Source of the DNA: Burkholderiaceae bacterium | GTDB lineage: Bacteria; Pseudomonadota; Gammaproteobacteria; Burkholderiales; Burkholderiaceae_C | Direction of reading: 5' to 3' | NCBI GenBank assembly: GCA_023954035.1 | Contig: JAMLIT010000012.1 | Span: 1-64,000, forward strand | Length of the DNA: 64,000 nucleotides | In this document: in pieces, positions 42,924-51,232 of the stretch | Position numbering within the stretch: position 1 is the first letter of the stretch | Layout of the letters: every line of letters starts with the position of its first letter | The notes under the pieces: model-generated | What the model saw: only the letters and a program-made list of their open reading frames with translations | Database searches by the model: none | Told to the model about the DNA's origin: nothing | Position numbers and translations under genes: made by a program

Positions 42924-45176
42924 ATGACGACCCAAAACCTCCTCGTTGAACTGTTTGTCGAAGAACTGCCCCCCAAGGCGTTGCAAAAACTGGGCGATGC
43001 CTTTGCCACCGTGCTGGGCGACCAGCTCAAGGCCCAGGGCCTGGCTACGGCTGCTTCGGTGGTCACGCCCTTTGCCTCGCCCCGCCGCCTGGCTGCGCAC
43101 GTGACCGCCGTGGCCGACAAGGCCGCCGACAAGGCCGTGCAGCAAAAGCTGATGCCCGTGACCGTGGGCTTGGACAAGGATGGCAACGCCACGCCCGTGC
43201 TGCTGAAAAAGCTGCAGGCGCTGGGCGCCGATGTGTCCAACCCCGCAGCCGCCGTGGCCGCGCTCAAGCGCGCCCAGGACGGCAAGGCCGAAGCCCTGTT
43301 CTACGACAGCGTGGTGCCCGGCGCGACGCTGCAGGCGGGTCTGCAAAAGGCGCTGGACGAAGCCATTGCCAAGCTGCCCATCCCCAAGGTGATGAGCTAC
43401 CAGCTTGAAACAGACTGCGAGCTGCCCGGCTGGACCAGCGTGAACTTTGTGCGCCCTGCGCACGGCCTGGTCGCGCTGCATGGCAGCACGGTGGTGCCCG
43501 TGAAGGCGCTGGGCCTGACGGCCGGTAACAGCACCACCGGCCACCGTTTTGAAGCTGCCGTGTCGCCCGTGGTGCTGCGGGACGCCGACAGCTACGCCGC
43601 CACGCTGAAGAAAGACGGTGCTGTGATCGCCACCTTTGCCGAGCGCAAGGCCGAGATCGCGCGCCAGCTGGCCGCAGCGGCTGCGAAGGTGGGCAACGGC
43701 GCCCGTCCCATCGAAGACGAAGCCCTGCTGGACGAAGTGACCGCGCTGGTCGAACGGCCCAATGTGCTGGTGTGTGCGTTCGAGCAGGAGTTTCTTGGCG
43801 TGCCGCAAGAGTGCCTCATCCTCACGATGAAGGCCAACCAGAAGTACTTCCCGCTGCTGGACGCCGCAGGCAAGCTCACCAACAAGTTCCTGGTGGTCAG
43901 CAACATCAGCCCCGAAGACACCAGCTTTGTGACCGGCGGCAACGAGCGCGTGGTGCGCCCGCGCCTGGCCGATGCCAAGTTCTTTTTCGACCAGGACCGC
44001 AAGAAGACGCTGGCCTCGCGCGTCGAGGGCCTGGGCAAGGTCGTGTACCACAACAAGCTGGGCACGCAGGGCGAGCGCGTGGAGCGCGTGCGCGCCATCG
44101 CCAAGGCCATCGCACAGCAACTGGGCGACGCTCAATTGGTGGCAGACGCTGACCAAGCCGCTTTGCTGGCCAAGACCGACCTCGTGACCGACATGGTGGG
44201 CGAGTTCCCCGAGCTGCAGGGCATCATGGGCGGCTACTACGCCCTGAACGACGGCCTGGGCGAGACCGTGGCGCACGCCATCGAAGACCACTACAAGCCG
44301 CGCTTCGCGGGCGATGCGCTGCCCCGCAACACGGCGGGTGTGGTGGTGGCCCTGGCCGACAAGCTCGAAACCCTGGTCGGCATGTTCGGCATTGGCAACC
44401 TGCCCACGGGCGACCGCGACCCGTTCGCGCTGCGCCGCCATGCGCTGGGCGTGATCCGCATGCTGGTCGAAAAAGACCTGCCTCTGGACCTCCACGCATT
44501 GGTTCAATCGACTTTCTCCATATTCGGCGAACGAGTGTTTGCTAGTGCTGTCTCCGAAAAGTCCGTGCAGGAGATTGAGGCGGTGAATAGGTCACGTGGG
44601 GGAGTTCAGTTCGGTGTGGCAACTGTTCGTATCGGCACTTCAATGAATACGGCGGCGGCAGATCAGTTGACAGACTTCATCTACGACCGCCTCGCCGGCA
44701 GTCTGCGCGAGCAGGGCTACAGCGCGCAGGAGGTAGATGCCGTGCTGGCCTTGCGCCCCCAGCGCCTGGCCTTGGTGGAAAAGCAACTTGCTGCCGTGCG
44801 CGCCTTTGCTGCGCTCCCCGAAAGCCCGGCCCTGGCCACGGCGAACAAGCGCATTGCCAACATCCTCAAGAAGGCCGAGGCCGAAGGGCCGGTCGACCCG
44901 CATGTCAACCCCGAGTTGCTGCAGGAGCAGGCGGAGCAGGACCTCTACGCCGCGCTGCAGCGCTTTGTTCCCGAAGCCAATGCCCAGTTCGACGCCGGCG
45001 ACTTCACCGGTTCGCTGCAAACGCTCGCCGTGCTGCGCGCGCCGGTGGACGCCTTTTTTGACGATGTGATGGTCAACGCCGAGCAAATGGACCTGCGTCT
45101 GAACCGCCAGGGGCTGCTCAAAAGCCTGCATCTGGCGATGAACCGCGTCGCCGATCTTTCGCGCCTGGCGGTGTGA
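42924..45176 (+). CDS. glyS: Glycine-tRNA ligase beta subunit, with atypical internal segment
   Basis: tRNA-recognising subunit paired with GlyQ. It starts LLVELFVEELPPKALQKLG and ends in an anticodon-binding domain (MNRVADLSRLAV). At 750 residues it is longer than the usual ~690-720. Residues ~525-590 (44495-44690) are encoded by DNA of much lower GC and different codon use: 31 of 60 bases are G/C at 44521-44580, against 46 of 60 at 44401-44460. The protein there (STFSIFGERVFASAVSEK and onward) does not look like the family until IYDRLAGSLREQGYS. The frame is intact. Recombination or a foreign in-frame insertion is the likely cause. Confidence 0.95.
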   Translation: MTTQNLLVELFVEELPPKALQKLGDAFATVLGDQLKAQGLATAASVVTPFASPRRLAAHVTAVADKAADKAVQQKLMPVTVGLDKDGNATPVLLKKLQALGADVSNPAAAVAALKRAQDGKAEALFYDSVVPGATLQAGLQKALDEAIAKLPIPKVMSYQLETDCELPGWTSVNFVRPAHGLVALHGSTVVPVKALGLTAGNSTTGHRFEAAVSPVVLRDADSYAATLKKDGAVIATFAERKAEIARQLAAAAAKVGNGARPIEDEALLDEVTALVERPNVLVCAFEQEFLGVPQECLILTMKANQKYFPLLDAAGKLTNKFLVVSNISPEDTSFVTGGNERVVRPRLADAKFFFDQDRKKTLASRVEGLGKVVYHNKLGTQGERVERVRAIAKAIAQQLGDAQLVADADQAALLAKTDLVTDMVGEFPELQGIMGGYYALNDGLGETVAHAIEDHYKPRFAGDALPRNTAGVVVALADKLETLVGMFGIGNLPTGDRDPFALRRHALGVIRMLVEKDLPLDLHALVQSTFSIFGERVFASAVSEKSVQEIEAVNRSRGGVQFGVATVRIGTSMNTAAADQLTDFIYDRLAGSLREQGYSAQEVDAVLALRPQRLALVEKQLAAVRAFAALPESPALATANKRIANILKKAEAEGPVDPHVNPELLQEQAEQDLYAALQRFVPEANAQFDAGDFTGSLQTLAVLRAPVDAFFDDVMVNAEQMDLRLNRQGLLKSLHLAMNRVADLSRLAV

Positions 45177-45787
45177 GTCCGGGCCGCGCGTCGCAGGAAT
45201 CCGGCGACCGCAGGCGCCCGGCGGCCTTGTTTCTGGCTTGGGGCCCGCCCCTGCTTCTCGCTTGCGTTCGAGCGTGGCTGCAATGGCAGGACGGCCGGCA
45301 CCCTCCGACCCCAGCGTTTCCGGTTGCACCCCTGCCGGTTTCCGATTCTGTCGCTGCGCTGTTTCTGCCCTGGCTGCTTGGCGCTGTGGCGCTGCTGCTC
45401 CTGGCGGTGGGGTTGGGGTGGTGGGGGCAGCGAGGCGGCGCACGCGCCGTGCAGCGCGTGCTGCTGGCCCTGTGGGCGCTGCTGTGGCTGAGCGGCGCCG
45501 GCGCGCTTTGGGTCTCCCATGCCAACACCTCAGGGCTGGCGCCGCTGCCGCAAGAGGGGGCCCGCGTGCTGGGCCTGCGCCCGCGCCCGCCCACGCTGCA
45601 CCAGCCGGGCGGAACCGAAGTGGTGCTGGCGCTGGCCACCTACGCCGGCCCGCAGCGCGTGCGCATCGACGACGAGCGGGTCACGCTCTGGCAGCCGGGC
45701 CAGCGGCTGCGGGTTGGGCTCGCGCAGGGGCGCTTCTACGGCCTCTACCTCACCGGCTGGGACCGTCTGGAGCCAGCGTCGCAATAG
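45173..45787 (+). CDS. Hypothetical membrane protein
   Basis: 204-residue protein of unknown function starting at GTG 45173, inside the glyS stop (GTGA overlap). It has three hydrophobic segments: ALFLAWGPPLLLACVRAWL, ALFLPWLLGAVALLLLAVGLGWW and VLLALWALLWLSGAGALWV. A ~75-residue C-terminal domain (GGTEVVLALATYAGPQRVRIDDERVT) is probably exposed to the periplasm. Continuous coupling with glyS and gmhB suggests it is really expressed. Confidence 0.7.
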   Translation: MSPGRASQESGDRRRPAALFLAWGPPLLLACVRAWLQWQDGRHPPTPAFPVAPLPVSDSVAALFLPWLLGAVALLLLAVGLGWWGQRGGARAVQRVLLALWALLWLSGAGALWVSHANTSGLAPLPQEGARVLGLRPRPPTLHQPGGTEVVLALATYAGPQRVRIDDERVTLWQPGQRLRVGLAQGRFYGLYLTGWDRLEPASQ

Positions 45788-45802
45788 CCGGATAATCGTT
45801 CC

Positions 45803-46381
45803 ATGAAACTCGTGATTCTTGAGCGCGACGGAACCCTCAACGCGTTGACAGAGGGGGAAGAGTTCGTCGGCTCGCCCGACGACTGGCATCCGCTTCCGGG
45901 CGCGCTCGAGGCGGTGGCGCGCATCAATCGCCAGGGCTGGCATGCGGTGGTCGCCACCAACCAGCCCGGCCTGGGCCGCGGTTTGTTCGATGTGGCTGCA
46001 CTCAATGCCATCCATGCCAAGATGCACCGCCTGCTGTCGGCCGCGGGCGGGCGGATCGATGCGGTCTTCTACTGTCCCCACGCACCCGACGAGAACTGCT
46101 CGTGCCGCAAACCGGCGCCCGGACTGCTTGAGCAAATTTGCGAACGCTACGGCGTGGACGCGGCCGACGTGCAGGTCGTGGGTTGCGGCGCCGCCCATCT
46201 GCAGGCGGGAGCGGCCATCGGAGCACAGTTGCATTGGCTGCGCTCGCTGGCGCCCGGACCGTCCCTGGGCGGCGCGCCCTTGCCCGCCGGGCTGCCGCCG
46301 CAAACGCAGGTGCACCAGGATCTTTCCGCCTTTGCGGACTATCTGGGGCGCGAGGAAGCGCTCGCGCAGCAAGCCTCCTGA
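45803..46381 (+). CDS. gmhB: GmhB-like HAD phosphatase with altered catalytic motifs
   Basis: 192-residue homologue of D-glycero-D-manno-heptose-1,7-bisphosphate 7-phosphatase (LPS inner-core heptose pathway). The zinc motif is intact (Cys91, His93, Cys99, Cys101 in CPHAPDENCSCRKP), as is ATNQPGLGRG. However, the nucleophile position of motif I is Glu7 (ILERDGTLN, normally LDRDG), and motif IV reads GCGAAH where relatives have GDxxxD, so Cys128 and His132 replace both magnesium-binding Asp. Codons confirm these are not misreadings. Possibly inactive or changed in function. It follows the standard glyQ-glyS order. Confidence 0.82.
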   Translation: MKLVILERDGTLNALTEGEEFVGSPDDWHPLPGALEAVARINRQGWHAVVATNQPGLGRGLFDVAALNAIHAKMHRLLSAAGGRIDAVFYCPHAPDENCSCRKPAPGLLEQICERYGVDAADVQVVGCGAAHLQAGAAIGAQLHWLRSLAPGPSLGGAPLPAGLPPQTQVHQDLSAFADYLGREEALAQQAS

Positions 46382-46396
46382 CGTCGGCGCTCTGGC

Positions 46397-47341
46397 ATGC
46401 AGGCACTGCTTCAACTGGCGCTGGATTTTTTCGGCCCACCCCCGGACCGGCCGGAGCCCTCGCAGGTCGAGAATTTTGGGTCAAATCGGCCTCCAGCGCT
46501 TATCCCGTCTGCGCAAAAAGCTCCTCATTTCGGAGCAAAAACCCATGCTGCTGTGCCGCCCGCGTCTGCAGGCACTCTGGTGGCACCCTTGGTTTTTCGC
46601 CATCCGCAAGCGCGCCGCGAGCTGCGCTTGGGCGACGCCGTCGTGGGCTACGCGCTGGTGCGTACGCGCCGCCGCAGCATCGGCTTTACCGTGGGGGCCG
46701 AGGGGCTTTGCGTGCGCGCGCCGCAGGCGGTCACGCTGGCGGCCATCGATGCCGCGCTACAGACCAAGGCGGGGTGGATCGTACGCAAGCTCGGCGAGAC
46801 GCGCGCACGCGAGCGGCGCCTGCAGGAGGCACGGATCGTCTGGGGCGACGGCGCGCAGCTGCCCTATCTCGGCCGCCCGCTCGTGGTGCGCCTGGATCCG
46901 GCGGCTCCCGTGGTGGGGCGGCTGGAGGGCCTGCCGCATGCGCCGGCCACCCTGCGCATGGGCCTGCCTGCAGGCGCCACGCCGCAGCAGGTGCGCGATG
47001 CCGTTCAGGCCTGGCTGGGGCGCAGCGCCCGCGCGCATTTCACCCAGCGGCTGGAGCATTTCGCGCCCCAAATGGGCGTGCGCTGGCAGCGGCTGGCGCT
47101 CACCAATGCCCGCACGCGGTGGGGGAGCGCGCGCAGCGACGGGTCGATCCGCCTCAATTGGCGCTTGATGCACTTTGCCCCGGAGCTGCTCGACTACGTC
47201 GTGGTGCATGAATTGGCCCATCTGCGCGTCATGGACCACAGCCCGCGCTTCTGGGCCGAAGTGGCGGCCGTGCTACCCCACCATGCGCAATTGCGCCAGC
47301 GCCTGCGCGAAGCCACCGCGCCCCATTGGGACCCGGACTGA
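46397..47341 (+). CDS. SprT/YgjP-like zinc metallopeptidase (M48-related)
   Basis: 314-residue protein of the DUF45/YgjP type. The C-terminal half carries the zinc motif VVHELAHLRVMDHSPRFW preceded by NARTRWGSARSDGSIRLNWRL, the family hallmark. The N-terminal ~50 residues (SQVENFGSNRPPALIPSAQKAPHFGAK region) are encoded by a family-A repeat and look like an unstructured addition. It lies 15 bases after gmhB and is probably co-transcribed. Biological role unknown. Confidence 0.85.
   Translation: MQALLQLALDFFGPPPDRPEPSQVENFGSNRPPALIPSAQKAPHFGAKTHAAVPPASAGTLVAPLVFRHPQARRELRLGDAVVGYALVRTRRRSIGFTVGAEGLCVRAPQAVTLAAIDAALQTKAGWIVRKLGETRARERRLQEARIVWGDGAQLPYLGRPLVVRLDPAAPVVGRLEGLPHAPATLRMGLPAGATPQQVRDAVQAWLGRSARAHFTQRLEHFAPQMGVRWQRLALTNARTRWGSARSDGSIRLNWRLMHFAPELLDYVVVHELAHLRVMDHSPRFWAEVAAVLPHHAQLRQRLREATAPHWDPD
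46472..46545 (+). repeat. Family-A interspersed repeat inside the SprT-like gene
   Basis: GAATTTTGGGTCAAATCGGCCTCCAGCGCTTAT, then GTCTGCGCAAAAAGCTCC and TTTCGGAGCAAAAACC. It matches the consensus order TTTTGG, GGCCTCTAGCGCTTAT, AGCT, TAGCAAA. It is in-frame near the N-terminus and leaves the protein open. Confidence 0.65.
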
Positions 47342-47364
47342 GCGCGCGCAGCGGCGCGGCGGCC

Positions 47365-48036
47365 TCAGGCGTGCGTCAGCCAGTCCGCGTGTTCCAGGCC
47401 ACCCAGATGCGGCAGCGTGTTGAAGGTCTGCAGCATCAGGCGCTTGGGCGAAATGCTCATTTCGCTCACCGCGCTGTTGCGAATGCGCATGTTGAGCGCG
47501 ATGGTGACTTCGGGCGCCGTGCCCAGCACCTGACCAACGGCGGCCGAAATGGGCCCGCCGCTGGACACCAGCAGCACGTTCGTGCCGGCATGGGCGTGGC
47601 GAATTTCCTCCAGCGTCGCGTGCACGCCCGCGGAAAACGCCTCCCAGCTGGTCATGCCCGCAGGGCTGATCACGCCGGCCATCCATTGCGCCAGTGCGTC
47701 GCACAGCAGGCGAAAGTGGTGGCGGTAGCGTTCCGGGGTGTCGGGGCGCTCCAGCGGCTCGGGGTGGATGGCGTGGATCAGCGCCAGGCTGTCGTATTCG
47801 TTCAGGCCGGGGGTGCGGGTGGCCTGCGGCGCGCCGCCCAGACCTTGCACGATGCCCGCCAGCGTTTCGTCATGCCGGCGCAGGGTTCCGCTGTACACCG
47901 CGTCAAACACCATGCCGCGTTCGCGCCAGAACTCGCCCAGGCGCAGCGCCTGGCGGTGCCCCATGGGGCTGAGCTGGTCGTAGTTGTCCGCGCCAAACGA
48001 GGCCTGGCCATGGCGCACGAGGTAGAGGGTTCCCAT
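47365..48036 (-). CDS. Histidine phosphatase family protein (RHGQAS type)
   Basis: 223-residue phosphoglycerate-mutase-like protein with LVRHGQASFGADNYDQLS at the N-terminus, giving the catalytic His. The second conserved motif, usually SHGG, reads LLVSSGGPISAAVG, so the second His is replaced by Ser; I believe this is a trait of the RHGQASFG subfamily. TLRRHDETLAG is also typical. Substrate unknown. Convergent with the SprT-like gene. Confidence 0.87.
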   Translation of the reverse strand: MGTLYLVRHGQASFGADNYDQLSPMGHRQALRLGEFWRERGMVFDAVYSGTLRRHDETLAGIVQGLGGAPQATRTPGLNEYDSLALIHAIHPEPLERPDTPERYRHHFRLLCDALAQWMAGVISPAGMTSWEAFSAGVHATLEEIRHAHAGTNVLLVSSGGPISAAVGQVLGTAPEVTIALNMRIRNSAVSEMSISPKRLMLQTFNTLPHLGGLEHADWLTHA

Positions 48037-48117
48037 GCGCCCAGTAAGCCAGAACCGGCCGCACGTGTTTGTCGCGCGGGTGACGGCTCCGTGGTCGTTG
48101 GCCCCGTCTCGCCCGTC

Positions 48118-49086
48118 TCAGGCTGCGGTCAGCACGCCAGCAAAGACATCGGCGTCCACATTGCCGCCGGTGAGCGCCAGGCCCACCACCTGGTTGGCCA
48201 GTGGTTCGCGCTCTTGCAGGGCCCCCGCCAGAGCCGCAGCGCCAGCGCCTTCGGCTGTGTTGTGGGTGTCGGTAAACAGGGCGTGCATGGCGGCGCCCAC
48301 TTGCGTGTCGCTGACTTGCACGATGTGGTCGATGTGGGGCGCGATGATGGCCAGCGCCTGCGCGTCGGCCACCCGGCAGGCCATGCCGTCGGCCAGTTGG
48401 GTGGTGACGGGTGATTCCACGACGCGGCCCGCAGCCACCGAGTCGGCATAGGTGGTGGCGTGGCTGCTGACCACGCCCACGATGCGCACGCCATGGCCCA
48501 GGGCAAGCTTTGCGGCAATGGCCGAGCAGGCGCCCGAGCCCTGGCCGATGGGCACGTACACGACATCGAGCTGCGGCACAGCGCGCAAAAACTCCCACCA
48601 GTAGGTGCTGACACCGCGCAGCAGATCAAAGTGAAAGCTGGGCACCATGTGCGCGCCGCGCTCGGCGGCCAGCTGTATGGCGTGCTCGCGCGCCTCCTGG
48701 AAGTCGCTGCCGTGCTCGATGAGCGTGACGCCCAAGGCGCGCATGGCAGCATTTTTTTCGACCGAATTGCCCTGCGGCACCACGATGGTGCAAGCCACGC
48801 CGTGCTTGCGCGCGGCCCAGCCCATGCTCTGGCCATGGTTGCCGCGCGTGGCGCTGATCACCTCGCGCGGCATGGCACCGCGTTGCGCCAGCTGGTCGAA
48901 GTAGGTCAGCCCGCCCCGAATTTTGAAGGCGCCGACGGGGGTGTGGTTTTCGTGCTTGACCCAACAAGTCGCGCCCAGGCGCTCGCTCAGCAGCGGCCAG
49001 CGGTACTGGGGTGTGGCGGGAAACTCCTGGTAGACGAGCCGGGCGGCGGCTTCGATGTCGGACAGCGTGGGCAGAACAGTGGTCAT
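48118..49086 (-). CDS. Threonine/serine dehydratase-like PLP enzyme
   Basis: 322-residue fold-type II PLP enzyme. The PLP Lys is in TPVGAFKIRGG, the phosphate-binding SATRGNHGQSMGWAA and the glycine loop PIGQGSGACSAIAA are present, and a C-terminal ALTGGNVD closes the active site. It lacks a regulatory ACT domain, so it is a catabolic threonine or serine dehydratase, or a 3-hydroxyaspartate dehydratase-like enzyme. ATG 49086 was chosen; the longer form has an unrelated N-terminus. It is followed upstream on the same strand by phzF-like and aminotransferase genes. Confidence 0.87.
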   Translation of the reverse strand: MTTVLPTLSDIEAAARLVYQEFPATPQYRWPLLSERLGATCWVKHENHTPVGAFKIRGGLTYFDQLAQRGAMPREVISATRGNHGQSMGWAARKHGVACTIVVPQGNSVEKNAAMRALGVTLIEHGSDFQEAREHAIQLAAERGAHMVPSFHFDLLRGVSTYWWEFLRAVPQLDVVYVPIGQGSGACSAIAAKLALGHGVRIVGVVSSHATTYADSVAAGRVVESPVTTQLADGMACRVADAQALAIIAPHIDHIVQVSDTQVGAAMHALFTDTHNTAEGAGAAALAGALQEREPLANQVVGLALTGGNVDADVFAGVLTAA

Positions 49087-49105
49087 GGACTGGTTGAAGA
49101 AGTGG

Positions 49106-49972
49106 TTACGGAAAATGCACTCGCCCTTCAATGGCGGTGAGGCATCTCCCGCCCACCCACACCTGTCCGTCACTGTCCTGATGAATGTGCACCCGACCGG
49201 CCCGGCCCCGGCATTCGCCTTGGGCCACCCGGTACGCCGCAGGTGCCAGGTTTTCAGGAATCAGCCACTGCGCCAGACTGGCGTTCAGGCTGCCGGTGAC
49301 GGGGTCTTCGCTGGTGCCCAGCGAAGGTGAGAAGGCGCGGATCGCCGAGTTCGGTGTGCCGTCGTGCGATGTGTCGGCAGCGATATAGGCCACGCCCACG
49401 TCCTGGCCCAGGTCGTGCAGGCGGGCGTGGTCGGGCTGCAGGCCGAGCACCGCTTCGCGGCTGTCCACCAGCAACGCCAGCCAGCGTGGGCCGTTGTCGA
49501 GCACGCGGGCGGCGCGAATCTGCTGGGGCCGCAGCCCCAGGGCGCCGGTCACCAGCGCCAGCAGGGCGGGGTTGGGCTCGCTTTGCTGCATGGGCGGCGC
49601 GGCGAAGGCCAGCAGACCCTCGTTCTGGCGAATCTGCACCAGCTCCCCTGCGCACTCCTGCACGACGCAGCCGGGCGTGCGCGGCCGACCGCCGGCCTGC
49701 AGCCAGGCATGGCAACTGCCCAGCGTCGGGTGGCCGGCAAAACGCAGTTCGCCGCTGGGCGTAAAAATGCGCACGCGGTAATCGGCGCCGCGTGCGCGCC
49801 CGGCCTCGCTGGGCGGCAGCAGAAAGGTGGTCTCCGACAGGTTGGTCCAGGCGGCAAACCGTTTGAGCGTGCGCTCGGGCAGGTTTTCTGCGTCCAGCAC
49901 CACGGCCAGCGGATTGCCATCACCGTGACGTTCGCTGAACACGTCAATCTGCAGAAACGGGAGATAGGTCAC
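49106..49972 (-). CDS. PhzF family isomerase/epimerase
   Basis: 288-residue PhzF-like protein with the two-fold diaminopimelate-epimerase-like fold. The catalytic Glu47 is in WTNLSETTFLLPP. RIFTPSGELRFAGHPTLGSCH and PSLGTSEDPVTGSLNASLAQWL are the conserved halves. True phenazine genes are absent, so it is an isomerase of unknown substrate. It lies between a dehydratase and an aminotransferase gene on the same strand, and may act on an amino-acid derivative. Confidence 0.88.
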   Translation of the reverse strand: MTYLPFLQIDVFSERHGDGNPLAVVLDAENLPERTLKRFAAWTNLSETTFLLPPSEAGRARGADYRVRIFTPSGELRFAGHPTLGSCHAWLQAGGRPRTPGCVVQECAGELVQIRQNEGLLAFAAPPMQQSEPNPALLALVTGALGLRPQQIRAARVLDNGPRWLALLVDSREAVLGLQPDHARLHDLGQDVGVAYIAADTSHDGTPNSAIRAFSPSLGTSEDPVTGSLNASLAQWLIPENLAPAAYRVAQGECRGRAGRVHIHQDSDGQVWVGGRCLTAIEGRVHFP

Positions 49973-49996
49973 TCGGCGCCCTCCAGAGCCAAACCG

Positions 49997-51187
49997 CTAC
50001 AGTGTAGAGCGCTCCTGCAGTGCGCGGACGGCATCAGCCAGCGCGGCGATGCCGGTGTCAATCTGCGCGCTGCTGGCTGTCACGAAGGACAGGCGCAGGG
50101 TGCGCGGATCGGCTTGGCCGGCATAGAACGCGGCGCCCGGAACAAAGGCCACGTTGCGCTCCACCGCCAACGCCAGCAGTGCGCTGGCGTCCATGCCTTC
50201 GGGCAGGCGCAGCCACAGGAACATGCCGCCGACGGGCCGGTTCCATTGCACGTCCAGGCCGTCCATTTCCCGCTCCAGCGCTGCCAGCATGGCATCGCGT
50301 TGCAGGCGGTAGAGCGTGCGGATGGTGGGCACATGCTGCTGCAGAAAACCGCCTTGCATCACCTCGACCACCATGCGCTGGTTGAAACCGGGCGTGTGCA
50401 GATCCGCGGCTTGCTTGGCCTGCAGCAGCTTGGGGAAGACTTCGGGCGGCGCCACCAGATAGCCCAGGCGCAGGCCGGGTGCCAGCACCTTGGAAAAGCT
50501 GCCAAGGTAAATGCAGCCCGCCGGGTTGCGCGCCGTGAGCGGCGCGGGCGGTGGCGCGTCGAACCACAACTCGCCGTAGGGGTTGTCTTCCAGCAGCGGC
50601 AAGCCGAGTTCGGCAGCAGTTTCCACCAGCGCGGCGCGGCGCGCTTCGCTCATGGTGCGGCCGGTCGGGTTCTGGAAATTGGGCAGTACATACAGAAAAC
50701 GCGCCTTGTCGGTGCCGCTGCCCGCCAGGCGGGCCAGCGCATCGATCTGCACGCCCTCGTCGTCGCTGGGAACCGATTGCACCACGGGTTCCATGGGTGC
50801 AAAGGCCTGCAGCGCGCCCAGATAGGTGGGGGTTTCGACCAGTACGCGGCTGCCGGGGTCGATCAGCACTTTGGCCACCAGGTCCAGGCCCTGCTGCGAG
50901 CCGGTGGTGATGAGCACCTGCGCCGGGTCCACATCCCAGGGCAACTGCGCTGCCACCGCTTCGCGCAGCGGACCGTAGCCCTCACTGGCGGCGTACTGCA
51001 GGGAGGCCGCGCCGTCGTGTTGCAGCACGGCAGCGCAGGCGCGCGCAAAGTCGTCCACCGGAAAAGTGCGCGGAGACGGCAAGCCACCGGCCAGGCTGAC
51101 GATGCCCGGTTTCTCTGTGAGTTTCAGAATTTCGCGGATGACCGAGGGGTTCATCTTTTCGGTGCGCGTGGCAAGTGTCCAGGACAT
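49997..51187 (-). CDS. PLP-dependent aminotransferase, class I/II (LysN/2-aminoadipate-like)
   Basis: 396-residue fold-type I aminotransferase. The PLP Lys is in YLGSFSKVLAPGLRLGYLVAP. ITTGSQQGLDLVAKVLIDPG, LPNFQNPTGRTMSEARR and EDNPYGEL are typical of the MocR-related/2-aminoadipate transaminase group. The N-terminus (MSWTLATRTEKMNPSVIREILKLT) is the short non-fused form. It is downstream of the EamA exporter gene and upstream of phzF on the minus strand. Substrate inferred to be an amino acid. Confidence 0.9.
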   Translation of the reverse strand: MSWTLATRTEKMNPSVIREILKLTEKPGIVSLAGGLPSPRTFPVDDFARACAAVLQHDGAASLQYAASEGYGPLREAVAAQLPWDVDPAQVLITTGSQQGLDLVAKVLIDPGSRVLVETPTYLGALQAFAPMEPVVQSVPSDDEGVQIDALARLAGSGTDKARFLYVLPNFQNPTGRTMSEARRAALVETAAELGLPLLEDNPYGELWFDAPPPAPLTARNPAGCIYLGSFSKVLAPGLRLGYLVAPPEVFPKLLQAKQAADLHTPGFNQRMVVEVMQGGFLQQHVPTIRTLYRLQRDAMLAALEREMDGLDVQWNRPVGGMFLWLRLPEGMDASALLALAVERNVAFVPGAAFYAGQADPRTLRLSFVTASSAQIDTGIAALADAVRALQERSTL

Positions 51188-51232
51188 GTTGGTCTCCTTG
51201 GGTTGGGAAGGTGCGCTCACTGGTGCCGGGGT

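Noticed and set aside
42825-44507. Minus-strand open frame of 560 codons over glyS
   Set aside because: Shadow of glyS; its end coincides with the low-GC patch, where the complementary stop-free pattern breaks down.
44495-44690. Frameshift or pseudogene in glyS
   Set aside because: The frame runs through without a stop and the family sequence resumes in the same frame, so the gene is treated as intact with an unusual segment.
49106-49972. Phenazine biosynthesis locus
   Set aside because: Only a PhzF-like gene is present. PhzA/B/D/E/G are absent and PhzF homologues are widespread in other roles.
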